64,000 nucleotides of DNA from Gilvimarinus sp. DA14 (lineage in GTDB: Bacteria; Pseudomonadota; Gammaproteobacteria; Pseudomonadales; Cellvibrionaceae). The notes under the pieces were generated by a model. That model worked only from the letters and a program-made list of their open reading frames with translations, did not search any database and was not told where the DNA came from. The stretch lies in assembly GCF_024204685.1 (NCBI RefSeq), contig NZ_CP100350.1:124001-188000 (forward strand). Direction: 5' to 3'. Positions 32,313-43,097 of this stretch are shown here, one piece after another. The translations under genes and the position numbers were made by a program. How positions within the stretch are numbered: position 1 is the stretch's first letter; every line of letters starts with the position of its first letter.

Positions 32313-34085
32313 ATGGCTAACATGCGTACGATTTCATTTGACGGTATCGTCATCGGTGGTGGTGGCGCTGGCATGCGCGCAGCGCTGCAGCTGGCGCAAT
32401 CTGGTTACAAGACAGCCGTTATTACCAAAGTTTTCCCTACTCGCTCGCATACGGTGTCTGCTCAGGGCGGTATTACCTGTGCGATTGCCAGCTCCGATCC
32501 GCAGGACGACTGGCGCTGGCACATGTATGACACTGTTAAAGGGTCTGATTATATCGGCGATCAGGATGCCATTGAGTATATGTGCTCGGTGGGGCCTGAG
32601 TCGGTCTTTGAGCTTGAGCACATGGGGCTGCCGTTCTCCCGCACCGACGAGGGGCGGATCTATCAGCGCCCGTTCGGTGGTCAGTCGAAGGATTTCGGCC
32701 GTGGCGGTCAGGCCGCTCGCACCTGTGCGGCGGCGGATCGCACGGGTCACGCGTTGTTGCATACTCTGTATCAACAGAACGTAAAGAACAACACCGTATT
32801 TTTGAACGAGTGGTTTGCCGTCGATCTGGTTAAAAACCAAGACGGTGCTGTTGTCGGTGTTATTGCCATCAATATTGAAGATGGTGAAGTGGTTTTTGTT
32901 AAATCCAAGGCCACTGTCTTTGCTACCGGCGGTGCAGGTCGCATCTATGCCTCTACCACTAATGCCCACATCAATACCGGTGATGGTATCGGCATGGCGC
33001 TGCGCGCCGGTTTCCCGGTGCAGGATATCGAAATGTGGCAGTTCCACCCAACTGGCATTCATGGTGCCGGTACACTGGTAACTGAGGGTTGCCGGGGTGA
33101 GGGTGGTTATCTGATTAACAAAGATGGCGAGCGCTTTATGGAGCGCTATGCGCCAAACGCGAAGGATTTGGCGGGTCGCGATGTGGTAGCTCGCTCGATG
33201 GTGCTGGAGATTCTTGAAGGCCGTGGTTGCGGCGAAAATGGCGACCATGTGTACCTCAAGCTTGATCACTTGGGTGAAGAAACTCTGAATGCGAAGTTGC
33301 CGGGTATTTTGGAGTTGTCGCGCACCTTTGCGCACGCTGACCCGGTAAAAGAGCCGATTCCCGTAGTGCCAACCTGTCATTACATGATGGGTGGTATTCC
33401 CACCAATGTCAGTGGTCAGGCGCTGACTCAGGATGCCGACGGCAATGATAAGGTGATACCCGGTTTCTACGCCTGTGGTGAAGCCGCCTGTGTTTCTGTT
33501 CACGGTGCTAACCGTCTGGGTGGTAACTCGCTGTTGGATCTGGTGGTGTTTGGTCGCTCAGCGGGCCAGTACATCGAGAAAAGCTTGCGTGAGGGAATTG
33601 AGCTTAGCGAGCCGCGCGACTCGGACATTGAAGCGGCCATGGCGCGCCTTGATCGTCTTAATACGTCCAAGGGTGGCGAGTCTACAGCCGCCTTGCGCAC
33701 CGAGCTGCAGAACGTGATGCAAAACCACTTCGGCGTGTTCCGCAAGGGCGAGTTCATGCAGGAGGGGATTAAAAAGCTGGCCGATTTGCGCGAGCGTATC
33801 GCCAATGTCAGCCTTGAAGACAAAAGCAATGCTTTTAACACATCTCGCATTGAGGCTCTGGAGTTGCAGAACCTGCTGGAGGTGGCTGAGGCAACCGCCA
33901 TTGCTGCTGAGGAGCGCAAAGAATCTCGCGGTGCTCACGCTCGCGAAGACTTCCAGGAGCGCGATGACGACAACTGGCTGTGTCACTCCATGTTTTTCCC
34001 CGCCGACAAGCGTGTGGGTAAGCGTGCCGTAAACTTTGCGCCCAAATCGATGGACGCATTTGAGCCGAAAATTCGTACTTATTAA
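32313..34085 (+). CDS. sdhA: Succinate dehydrogenase flavoprotein subunit
   Basis: 590 aa (E. coli 588). Oxidises succinate to fumarate. FAD motif G-G-G-G-A-G (15-20); the FAD is covalently joined to H46 in [11 protein letters not shown]. Substrate and active-site segments H-P-T-G-I-H, R-G-E-G-G-Y-L and the [12 protein letters not shown] stretch are intact. C-terminus ends with the expected Y-x-P-x-x-R-x-Y-like region (P-K-I-R-T-Y). ATG 32313; ATG 32322 also possible. Confidence 0.98.
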   Translation: MANMRTISFDGIVIGGGGAGMRAALQLAQSGYKTAVITKVFPTRSHTVSAQGGITCAIASSDPQDDWRWHMYDTVKGSDYIGDQDAIEYMCSVGPESVFELEHMGLPFSRTDEGRIYQRPFGGQSKDFGRGGQAARTCAAADRTGHALLHTLYQQNVKNNTVFLNEWFAVDLVKNQDGAVVGVIAINIEDGEVVFVKSKATVFATGGAGRIYASTTNAHINTGDGIGMALRAGFPVQDIEMWQFHPTGIHGAGTLVTEGCRGEGGYLINKDGERFMERYAPNAKDLAGRDVVARSMVLEILEGRGCGENGDHVYLKLDHLGEETLNAKLPGILELSRTFAHADPVKEPIPVVPTCHYMMGGIPTNVSGQALTQDADGNDKVIPGFYACGEAACVSVHGANRLGGNSLLDLVVFGRSAGQYIEKSLREGIELSEPRDSDIEAAMARLDRLNTSKGGESTAALRTELQNVMQNHFGVFRKGEFMQEGIKKLADLRERIANVSLEDKSNAFNTSRIEALELQNLLEVAEATAIAAEERKESRGAHAREDFQERDDDNWLCHSMFFPADKRVGKRAVNFAPKSMDAFEPKIRTY

Positions 34086-34099
34086 TGGGGTGGTGAGAT

Positions 34100-34804
34100 A
34101 TGTTGAAAGTAGAGATTTACCGCTATAACCCGGAAACTGACTCCGCGCCCTACATGAAGACTTACGAAATCGATACTAAGGGCAAGGATCTGATGGTGCT
34201 GGATGTGCTTGAGCAGCTTAAAGCTCAGGACACCACGCTGTCCTACCGTCGTTCGTGTCGTGAAGGTGTATGCGGCTCCGATGGCATGAATATTAACGGC
34301 AAAAACGGCTTGGCCTGTATCACGCCGCTGTCTGAGTGCGTTAAAAAAGGTAAGTTGATATTGCGTCCGCTGCCGGGATTGCCGGTTATTCGCGATCTGG
34401 TTGTGGATATGTCTCAGTTTTATGCGCAATACAAGAAAATTGAGCCCTATCTGCAAACCGATACTCCGGCTCCGGCTATCGAGCGCTTACAATCACCGGA
34501 AGAACGGGCTAAACTCGACGGCCTGTATGAGTGTATACTTTGTGCCTGTTGCTCAACCAGCTGCCCTTCGTTCTGGTGGAATCCAGACAAATTTATTGGC
34601 CCAGCTGGCTTGCTGCAGGCTTACCGTTTCTTGGTAGACAGCCGCGACGAGGCAACTGAACATCGCCTGACCAACCTGGATGACCCCTTCAGCGTATTTC
34701 GTTGCCACGGCATCCAGAATTGTGTATCGGTGTGCCCCAAGGGGTTGAACCCAACCCGGGCCATTGGTCACATACGGTCCATGTTGCTGCGCAGTGCGAC
34801 CTAA
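34100..34804 (+). CDS. sdhB: Succinate dehydrogenase iron-sulfur subunit
   Basis: 234 aa. Carries electrons from SdhA to quinone. N-terminal 2Fe-2S domain: S-C-R-E-G-V-C-G-S-D-G-M-N with a later C. C-terminal ferredoxin domain: C-I-L-C-A-C-C-S-T-S-C-P for the 4Fe-4S centre and C-H-G-I-Q-N-C-V-S-V-C-P-K-G-L-N-P for the 3Fe-4S centre. 14 nt after sdhA with GGTGGTGAG as ribosome-binding site. Last sdh gene; 223 nt of structured leader follow before sucA. Confidence 0.98.
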   Translation: MLKVEIYRYNPETDSAPYMKTYEIDTKGKDLMVLDVLEQLKAQDTTLSYRRSCREGVCGSDGMNINGKNGLACITPLSECVKKGKLILRPLPGLPVIRDLVVDMSQFYAQYKKIEPYLQTDTPAPAIERLQSPEERAKLDGLYECILCACCSTSCPSFWWNPDKFIGPAGLLQAYRFLVDSRDEATEHRLTNLDDPFSVFRCHGIQNCVSVCPKGLNPTRAIGHIRSMLLRSAT

Positions 34805-34929
34805 CAGGACGAATTGTGCATGAATGAGTAACGCTAATGCGCTGTCAGAGGGAAAACCCGCTGCGGCGCATTTGCGTATGTATCGTGCTCTGAACCGGTA
34901 CGCTAAGCGGCGCCTTCGGCCACAAGCTG

Positions 34930-35027
34930 GATGCGTTTTTGGAAGCTAACTGCCAATGTTGGCAGGGGAGCCCAGGTTATCGCCCGGGTGGCCCAATAGG
35001 GTAAATCCCTAACAAAAGGTGGGTGGA
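34930..35027 (+). promoter_or_regulatory. Structured leader of sucA (possible sucA-II-type cis RNA)
   Basis: Three hairpins stand in a row before the ATG: CTGCCA/TGGCAG (34950-34965), GCCCAGG/CCCGGGT (34970-34989, one mismatch) and TAGGG/CCCTA (34997-35011), then Shine-Dalgarno AAGGTGGG. Conserved sucA leader RNAs (sucA and sucA-II motifs) are described in Burkholderiales and Pseudomonadales; I cannot test the consensus here. Confidence 0.4.
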
Positions 35028-37859
35028 ATGCAAGACAGCCTTATGGAGCAGCTATGGAGTACGTCCCATATCTCTGGTGGGAACGCTTCATATGTGGAAG
35101 ACCTCTACGATATTTATTTACATGATCCCAATGGCGTGCCGGAAGAGTGGCGCGACTACTTCGACCAGTTGCCCCGTGTAAATGGGGTTGTATCCCAAGA
35201 CACACCGCACTCGGTGATTCGCGAGCAGTTTGCTCAGCTTGCCAAAAGTCGCTCCAGTGCCGCCTCGCCGAATGTGGCGACCTCTATTTCTCTCGAGCAC
35301 GAGCGCAAACAAGTTAAAGTTCTGCAGCTGATCAGCTCATACCGGTTTCGTGGCCACCAAAAAGCTAAGCTCGATCCGCTCGGTATTATGGAGCGTGAGC
35401 ATGTGCCCGATCTGGATTTGGCCTATCACGGCCTGACCTCTGCCGATCTGGATACCGTATTTCAAACCGGCAATATGTTTATTGGCCGCGAAGAAGCCCC
35501 CCTCAAAGATATAGTCGCCGCACTGGAGCAAACTTATTGCGGTCATGTGGGGCCTGAAATCATGCACATCACCAACCTTGCTGAAAAGCAATGGCTGCAG
35601 CAGCGGTTGGAAAGCGTGCGCTCTAACCCGACTTTTACCCCCGAGCAGCGCCTTGCTGTGCTGGAGCGCTTGACCGCCGCCGAAGGCCTGGAGCGTCACC
35701 TGGACAGCAAATATCCGGGCACCAAACGTTTCGGTCTCGAGGGTGGAGAGAGTTTTATCCCGCTGGTGGATGCGCTGGTTAAGCGCGCCGGCAGCTACGG
35801 CGCCAAAGAAATTGTTCTCGGTATGGCGCACCGAGGTCGTTTGAATACATTGGTCAATGTGTTCGGCAAAAGCCCTGCAGAACTGTTTGGCGAATTCGAA
35901 GGTAAGCGCTTGGTCGATACCTCGGGCGATGTGAAATACCATCAGGGTTTCTCTTCTAACGTCATGACCCCGGGCGGTGAGATTCATATGGCGATGGCGT
36001 TTAACCCGTCGCACCTTGAGATTGTATCCCCGGTAGTGGTGGGCTCTGTGCGCGCCCGTCAGGATCGCCGCGACGACTCCGTAGGCGATAAGGTTGTACC
36101 CATTGTGGTACACGGCGATGCCGCCTTTGCCGGCCAGGGTGTGGTGATGGAGACTTTCCAAATGTCTCAGACCCGCGCCTACAAAACCGGCGGCACCTTG
36201 CATTTGGTGATTAACAACCAGGTGGGCTTTACCACGAGCTTCCGCGAAGATGCGCGCTCCACCGAATACTGCACCGACGTGGCAAAAATGATCGAGGCGC
36301 CTATCTTCCATGTCAACGGCGACGATCCGGACGCCGTATTGTTTGTCGCGCAGTTGGCGATGGATTATCGCAACGAGTTCAAAAAAGACGTGGTTATCGA
36401 TCTTGTCTGTTATCGCCGCCGTGGTCACAACGAGGCGGATGATCCCTCGGCAACCCAGCCGATGATGTACCAGGTAATTCGCAAGCAAAAAACCACTCGC
36501 ACTTTGTATTCCGACAAATTGGTTGAGGCGGGCGTGCTGAGCGCCGAAGACTCCGCCAAGATGATGGACGATTACCGCGCTTCATTGGATCGCGGTGAAA
36601 GCGTTGCCAATGGTCTGGTGTCCGAGCCCGATAAGTCGCTATTTGTGGATTGGTCGCCCTACATCGGTCACGACTGGCAGACCCCTGCTGAAACCGGCTT
36701 TGATTTAAAAGCTCTGCAGGCGGTTGCGCACAAAATGTGCGATGTGCCAGACGGCATCGTACTGCAGCGTCAGGTATCAAAAATTTACGACGATCGCCGC
36801 AAAATGGCCGGTGGGGCACTGCCTATTAACTGGGGTTTCGCCGAAACCCTGGCTTACGCTACTTTGCTTGAGCAAGGTTTTCAGGTGCGCATGACCGGCC
36901 AGGACGTCGGGCGCGGTACTTTCTCACACCGCCATGCGGTATTGCACAGTCAGAAAGACGGCAAGCGCTATACTCCACTGGCCAAAATGAGCGAGAACCA
37001 GCCGGCCTTCGATTTATACGACTCTTACCTGTCGGAAGAGGCGGTACTGGCATTTGAGTATGGTTACGCGACTACGACCCCTAACGCCCTGATTATCTGG
37101 GAAGCTCAGTTTGGCGACTTCGCCAACGGCGCCCAGGTAGTGATTGACCAGTTCATCACCAGTGGTGAGCACAAGTGGGGCCGTTTGTGTGGCTTGACGA
37201 TGCTGTTACCTCACGGCTATGAAGGGCAGGGGCCGGAGCACTCATCCGCTCGCCTCGAACGCTTTATGCAGCTGTGCGCCGAGCACAACATCCAAGTGGT
37301 GATTCCCACCACCCCTGCTCAGGTATTCCATATGCTGCGTCGTCAGGCGATTCGTCCCATGCGTCGGCCGCTGGTGGTGATGAGTCCGAAGTGGATTTTG
37401 CGTCACCCACTGGCAACGTCGAGTTTGGAAGATCTGGCCAATGGCACCTTCCAGAACGTGATTGGCGAGCAGGAGCTTGACCCGGCGAAATGCAAGCGGG
37501 TAGTTCTGTGTTCGGGCAAGGTCTACTACCATTTGCTCGAGGAGCGCAACAAGCGCGAGCAAGATGATGTTGCATTGATTCGTCTGGAGCAGTTGTATCC
37601 CTTCCCGGAAGAAGAGCTAAAAGCGGCGCTCGCGCCTTACGCCCACGTTAAAGACGTGATGTGGTGTCAGGAGGAGCCGATGAACCAGGGCGCCTGGTAC
37701 GCGAGCCAGCATCATATGCGTCGTGTGGTGTATGAATTAAACCCCAATCTGTATCTGGGCTATGTGGGGCGCGACCCCTCGGCAGCGCCTGCAGCCGGCT
37801 ATGCCTCGGTGCATCTAGAAGAGCAAAAGCGTTTTATCAATGAAGCGCTGAGTGTATAA
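35028..37859 (+). CDS. sucA: 2-oxoglutarate dehydrogenase E1
   Basis: 943 aa from ATG 35028 (AAGGTGGG upstream; the frame opens three codons earlier). Thiamine-diphosphate decarboxylase part of the 2-oxoglutarate dehydrogenase complex. N-terminus L-W-S-T-S-H-I-S-G-G-N-A-S-Y-V-E-D-L-Y is typical of OdhA/SucA. ThDP-binding motif G-D-A-A-F-A-G-Q-G-V and N-N-Q-V-G-F-T-T; later H-R-H-A-V-L-H and Q-F-G-D-F-A-N-G-A-Q. Head of the suc gene group, followed 43 nt later by sucB. Confidence 0.98.
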   Translation: MQDSLMEQLWSTSHISGGNASYVEDLYDIYLHDPNGVPEEWRDYFDQLPRVNGVVSQDTPHSVIREQFAQLAKSRSSAASPNVATSISLEHERKQVKVLQLISSYRFRGHQKAKLDPLGIMEREHVPDLDLAYHGLTSADLDTVFQTGNMFIGREEAPLKDIVAALEQTYCGHVGPEIMHITNLAEKQWLQQRLESVRSNPTFTPEQRLAVLERLTAAEGLERHLDSKYPGTKRFGLEGGESFIPLVDALVKRAGSYGAKEIVLGMAHRGRLNTLVNVFGKSPAELFGEFEGKRLVDTSGDVKYHQGFSSNVMTPGGEIHMAMAFNPSHLEIVSPVVVGSVRARQDRRDDSVGDKVVPIVVHGDAAFAGQGVVMETFQMSQTRAYKTGGTLHLVINNQVGFTTSFREDARSTEYCTDVAKMIEAPIFHVNGDDPDAVLFVAQLAMDYRNEFKKDVVIDLVCYRRRGHNEADDPSATQPMMYQVIRKQKTTRTLYSDKLVEAGVLSAEDSAKMMDDYRASLDRGESVANGLVSEPDKSLFVDWSPYIGHDWQTPAETGFDLKALQAVAHKMCDVPDGIVLQRQVSKIYDDRRKMAGGALPINWGFAETLAYATLLEQGFQVRMTGQDVGRGTFSHRHAVLHSQKDGKRYTPLAKMSENQPAFDLYDSYLSEEAVLAFEYGYATTTPNALIIWEAQFGDFANGAQVVIDQFITSGEHKWGRLCGLTMLLPHGYEGQGPEHSSARLERFMQLCAEHNIQVVIPTTPAQVFHMLRRQAIRPMRRPLVVMSPKWILRHPLATSSLEDLANGTFQNVIGEQELDPAKCKRVVLCSGKVYYHLLEERNKREQDDVALIRLEQLYPFPEEELKAALAPYAHVKDVMWCQEEPMNQGAWYASQHHMRRVVYELNPNLYLGYVGRDPSAAPAAGYASVHLEEQKRFINEALSV

Positions 37860-37902
37860 GCACGCAACTGAATTGAAAGCTGTATTAAGCTAAGGATACG
37901 TA

Positions 37903-39135
37903 ATGAGCACTGATATCAAAGCCCCAACTTTTCCCGAGTCTGTGCAGGACGGCACCGTGGCCACCTGGCACAAGCAACCTGGCGAAGCTTGCTCGCGCGA
38001 CGAGCTAATTGTCGATATTGAAACCGATAAGGTTGTGCTAGAAGTGGTAGCTCCCGCCGACGGCGTTTTGTCCGAAGTCATAAAAGGCGAAGGCGACACC
38101 GTGTTGTCCAACGAGGTGATTGCCAAGTTTGACGAAGGCGCTAGCGGTTCTGCCCCTGCCGGCGGCGACAAGCCCGCCGAGACAGACAAAAAAGAAGAAA
38201 AGAGCGAGGCACCTGCGGCCAGCTCTGGTGCAGACGACAAAATTCTGAGCCCTGCGGCGCGTAAACTGGCCGATGAGAACAACATCGACCCAGCCGCGGT
38301 TGCCGGTACTGGTAAAGACGGCCGTGTGACCAAAGAAGATGTCATGAATCACATCGAAAGCGGCGCCAAAAAGCCCGAGCCGGCCGCCGCCCAGCCCGCC
38401 CAAGCAGCCGCGGCACCTATGCCTGCCGGCGAGCGCGTGGAAAAGCGTGTACCCATGACGCGCCTACGCAAGCGCATCGCCGAGCGTCTGCTGGAAGCTA
38501 CCAGCTCTACTGCCATGTTAACGACATTTAACGAGGTTAATATGGCTCCGGTGATGGAGCTGCGTAAGCAGTACAAAGACAAGTTCGAGAAAATTCATAA
38601 TGGTACCCGCCTGGGCTTTATGGGCTTTTTCGTGAAGGCCGCTACCGAGGCTCTGAAGCGTTTTCCTGCGGTTAATGCCTCGCTGGATGGAGACGATATT
38701 GTCTATCACGGCTATCAGGATATCGGTGTGGCTGTGTCTACCGAAAAAGGGCTGGTTGTGCCCGTGTTGCGCAATAGCGAGAACATGAGCATTGCTGAGG
38801 TGGAGTCAACCATTCGCGATTTCGGTGGCCGTGCCCGCGATGGCAAGCTGTCCATCGATGAGATGACTGGCGGCACCTTTACCATTACCAATGGCGGCGT
38901 GTTTGGCTCGCTGTTGTCCACGCCCATTCTGAATTTGCCGCAAACCGCTATCCTGGGTATGCACAAAATTCAGGAGCGTCCAATGGCGGTGAACGGCAAG
39001 GTAGAAATTCTGCCTATGATGTATCTGGCGCTGTCCTACGATCACCGCATGATCGATGGCAAAGAGGCGGTACAGTTCCTGGTGGCAATCAAAGAGCTGT
39101 TAGAAGATCCTGCGCGCATCCTGCTGGAAATCTAA
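37903..39135 (+). CDS. sucB: Dihydrolipoyl succinyltransferase (2-oxoglutarate dehydrogenase E2)
   Basis: 410 aa (E. coli 405). One N-terminal lipoyl domain with the lipoylated K43 in [10 protein letters not shown]; an Ala/Glu/Pro linker; the peripheral subunit-binding domain ([11 protein letters not shown], about 117-153); an Ala/Pro-rich linker; and the catalytic core ending in S-Y-D-H-R-M-I-D-G with H381 and D385 as active residues. Moves the succinyl group to CoA. A hairpin lies between it and lpdA. Confidence 0.98.
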   Translation: MSTDIKAPTFPESVQDGTVATWHKQPGEACSRDELIVDIETDKVVLEVVAPADGVLSEVIKGEGDTVLSNEVIAKFDEGASGSAPAGGDKPAETDKKEEKSEAPAASSGADDKILSPAARKLADENNIDPAAVAGTGKDGRVTKEDVMNHIESGAKKPEPAAAQPAQAAAAPMPAGERVEKRVPMTRLRKRIAERLLEATSSTAMLTTFNEVNMAPVMELRKQYKDKFEKIHNGTRLGFMGFFVKAATEALKRFPAVNASLDGDDIVYHGYQDIGVAVSTEKGLVVPVLRNSENMSIAEVESTIRDFGGRARDGKLSIDEMTGGTFTITNGGVFGSLLSTPILNLPQTAILGMHKIQERPMAVNGKVEILPMMYLALSYDHRMIDGKEAVQFLVAIKELLEDPARILLEI

Positions 39136-40686
<1,551 letters not shown>

Positions 40687-40714
40687 CTATTCCAACAATA
40701 TATGAAGCACGAAG

Positions 40715-40735
40715 AGCCGGCCTAAAGGCCGGTTT
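40715..40735 (+). terminator. Possible terminator or attenuator after lpdA
   Basis: GCCGGCC-TAAA-GGCCGGT hairpin followed by TTCTTC, a weak T tract, 28 nt after lpdA. It may lower read-through into sucCD rather than stop it. Confidence 0.55.
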
Positions 40736-40739
40736 CTTC

Positions 40740-40877
40740 AATGGTTGTCCGGATTTGAGCCACAGTGCCGGACAGCTGGGAAGAAAGCAGCGGCGGGTTA
40801 AAACAGTGCGCCATGACATTGCCAGAGCGCAGCGCCTGCCTTTATTTTCAGTCACGTGAACAAAACGGAAAATCATC
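40740..40877 (+). promoter_or_regulatory. Structured leader of sucC
   Basis: After the lpdA hairpin comes GTCCGG-N15-CCGGAC (40747-40773) and then GC-rich stretches able to pair before the AACGGAAAATC ribosome-binding region. A sucC RNA motif is described upstream of sucC in Pseudomonas; whether this is the same RNA needs a covariance-model search. Confidence 0.3.
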
Positions 40878-42044
40878 ATGAATCTGCATGAGTACCAAGG
40901 CAAACAATTGTTTGCGCAATACGGTCTGCCCGTCTCCAAGGGCGTTGCAGCCCAAACTGCTGCCGAGGCGGTAGCTGCTGCCGATACGCTCGGCGTTGAA
41001 GAGTTTGTGGTTAAAGCACAAGTTCACGCCGGTGGCCGTGGTAAGGCCGGCGGTGTAAAACTGGTTAAAAGTAAAAGCGAAATCGAAGCATTCGCTAAAC
41101 AGTGGCTGGGCAAAAACCTGGTAACTTACCAGACAGATGAAAATGGTCAGCCAGTTAGCCGTATTCTGGTAGAAACCTGCTCTGATATTGATAAAGAGCT
41201 GTACCTGGGCGCGGTTGTCGACCGTTCTAGCCGTCGCATCGTTTTTATGGCTTCAACTGAAGGCGGTGTTGAGATCGAGAAAGTTGCCGAAGAAACACCG
41301 GAAAAGATTCTCAAAGCGACCATTGATCCGCTGGTGGGTCCACAGCCTTACCAGGCGCGCGATCTGGCTTTTAAGCTGGGTCTTGAAGGCAAGCAAATCA
41401 AACAGTTTGTGCAGATCTTTATGGGTCTGGGCAAAATGTTCAAAGAGAAAGATTTGGCCTTGGTTGAAATCAACCCGCTGATTATTACTCCCGCCGGTGA
41501 TCTGCACTGTCTGGATGCCAAAGTGGGTATCGACAGTAATGCCCTGTACCGTCACGCTGATCTGCGCGAAATGCACGATCCCTCGCAGGAAGATGAGCGT
41601 GAAGCACACGCCGCTCAGTGGGAGCTGAACTACGTAGCACTGGACGGCAACATTGGTTGCATGGTGAATGGTGCGGGCCTGGCTATGGGCACCATGGATA
41701 TCGTAAAACTGCACGGCGGCCAGCCTGCCAACTTCCTTGACGTAGGTGGCGGTGCGACCAAAGAGCGTGTGGTTGAAGCGTTTAAAATCATCCTCTCTGA
41801 CGACAATGTTAAAGCTGTTTTGATTAACATTTTTGGCGGTATTGTACGCTGCGACTTGATCGCTGAGGGCGTAATTGGTGCCGTTGAAGAAGTGGGCGTT
41901 AAGGTGCCTGTGGTAGTGCGTCTTGAAGGTAACAATGCCGAGCTGGGCGCTAAAGTTTTGGCGGACAGTGGTCTGAATATTATTGCTGCGACCAGTCTGA
42001 CTGACGCTGCCGAGCAAGTGGTTAAAGCAGCGGAGGGTAAATAA
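40878..42044 (+). CDS. sucC: Succinyl-CoA synthetase beta subunit (ADP-forming)
   Basis: 388 aa, same length as E. coli SucC. ATP-grasp protein: [12 protein letters not shown] start, [16 protein letters not shown] nucleotide loop, and C-terminal [10 protein letters not shown]. With SucD it turns succinyl-CoA, ADP and phosphate into succinate, ATP and CoA. The sucD ATG comes right after the sucC stop (TAAATG), so translation is coupled. Confidence 0.98.
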   Translation: MNLHEYQGKQLFAQYGLPVSKGVAAQTAAEAVAAADTLGVEEFVVKAQVHAGGRGKAGGVKLVKSKSEIEAFAKQWLGKNLVTYQTDENGQPVSRILVETCSDIDKELYLGAVVDRSSRRIVFMASTEGGVEIEKVAEETPEKILKATIDPLVGPQPYQARDLAFKLGLEGKQIKQFVQIFMGLGKMFKEKDLALVEINPLIITPAGDLHCLDAKVGIDSNALYRHADLREMHDPSQEDEREAHAAQWELNYVALDGNIGCMVNGAGLAMGTMDIVKLHGGQPANFLDVGGGATKERVVEAFKIILSDDNVKAVLINIFGGIVRCDLIAEGVIGAVEEVGVKVPVVVRLEGNNAELGAKVLADSGLNIIAATSLTDAAEQVVKAAEGK

Positions 42045-42917
42045 ATGAGCGTTTTGATCAATAAAGACACCAAAGTTATCTGTCAGGGTTTTACCGGTTC
42101 ACAAGGTACCTTCCACTCTGAGCAAGCCATTGCTTATGGCACTAAAATGGTTGGTGGTGTGACGCCGGGCAAAGGTGGTCAAACTCACTTGGGCCTGCCG
42201 GTTTTTAACACCGTTGCTGAAGCGGTAGAAGAAACTGGCGCCGAAGCGTCTGTTATCTACGTACCTGCGCCTTTCTGTAAGGATTCAATTTTAGAAGCGG
42301 CGAATGCCGGCATTAAGTTGATTGTATGTATCACCGAAGGTGTACCTACAATGGACATGCTCGATTGCAAAGTAAAATGCGATGAGCTGGGTGTACGCCT
42401 GATTGGCCCTAACTGCCCGGGTGTGATTACTCCCGGCGAGTGCAAAATCGGCATTATGCCTGGCCACATTCACAAGGCCGGTAAAGTGGGTATTGTGTCT
42501 CGCTCTGGTACTCTGACTTACGAAGCCGTTAAACAAACTACCGATTACGGTTTTGGCCAGTCTACCTGTGTAGGTATTGGTGGTGACCCGATTCCCGGCT
42601 CTAACTTTATCGACATTCTGCAGTTGTTCCAAGACGACCCGCAAACCGAAGCCATCGTAATGATCGGTGAAATCGGCGGTAGCGCGGAAGAAGAAGCTGC
42701 GGCCTTTATCAAAGAAAATGTCACCAAGCCTGTTGTATCTTATATTGCAGGTGTTACGGCGCCTCCGGGTAAGCGTATGGGTCATGCCGGTGCGATTATT
42801 TCTGGTGGTAAAGGGACTGCAGATGAAAAGTTTGCCGCTTTGGAAGACGCCGGTGTAAAAACTGTGCGCAGCCTCGCAGGTATTGGCGATGCCCTGAAAG
42901 AGCTAACCGGCTGGTAA
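42045..42917 (+). CDS. sucD: Succinyl-CoA synthetase alpha subunit
   Basis: 290 aa (E. coli 289). CoA-binding Rossmann fold: [13 protein letters not shown]; the [12 protein letters not shown] loop; and the phosphohistidine in [11 protein letters not shown]. Forms the heterotetramer with SucC. Last gene of the TCA block, closed by a strong terminator. Confidence 0.98.
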   Translation: MSVLINKDTKVICQGFTGSQGTFHSEQAIAYGTKMVGGVTPGKGGQTHLGLPVFNTVAEAVEETGAEASVIYVPAPFCKDSILEAANAGIKLIVCITEGVPTMDMLDCKVKCDELGVRLIGPNCPGVITPGECKIGIMPGHIHKAGKVGIVSRSGTLTYEAVKQTTDYGFGQSTCVGIGGDPIPGSNFIDILQLFQDDPQTEAIVMIGEIGGSAEEEAAAFIKENVTKPVVSYIAGVTAPPGKRMGHAGAIISGGKGTADEKFAALEDAGVKTVRSLAGIGDALKELTGW

Positions 42918-42933
42918 GTTCGGTTACTGAGAG

Positions 42934-42957
42934 GGGCGGCCATTGGCCGCCCTTTTT
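42934..42957 (+). terminator. Intrinsic terminator of the sdh-suc block
   Basis: GGGCGGCC-ATT-GGCCGCCC hairpin followed by five T, 17 nt after sucD. Confidence 0.93.
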
Positions 42958-42991
42958 GTTTCTGCAGGGGGAATTCGCAATCTGGTAACAC

Positions 42992-43016
42992 TTGTAAAAA
43001 CGCTTTTCTTTTACAA
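42992..43016. promoter_or_regulatory. Perfect inverted repeat upstream of speA
   Basis: TTGTAAAA-N9-TTTTACAA, eight perfect pairs around nine bases, 82 nt before the speA start. AT-rich half-sites suggest a protein-binding operator; the regulator is unknown. Confidence 0.4.
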
Positions 43017-43097
43017 AAAAATGTGGGACATTGCGCGGTTTTACGCATTGGTAGTTAAGCGCGTATCTAGGTGGCAATAGGCCCAGGGAGTAAGCGA

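Noticed and set aside
32334-33503. Long minus-strand open frame of 389 codons opposite sdhA
   Set aside because: It lies wholly inside the well-conserved sdhA gene; its protein is His/Thr-rich with no recognisable motif, the usual antisense shadow of biased codons.
35337-36488. 383-codon minus-strand frame opposite sucA
   Set aside because: Antisense to the conserved ThDP domain of sucA, with no protein-like features.
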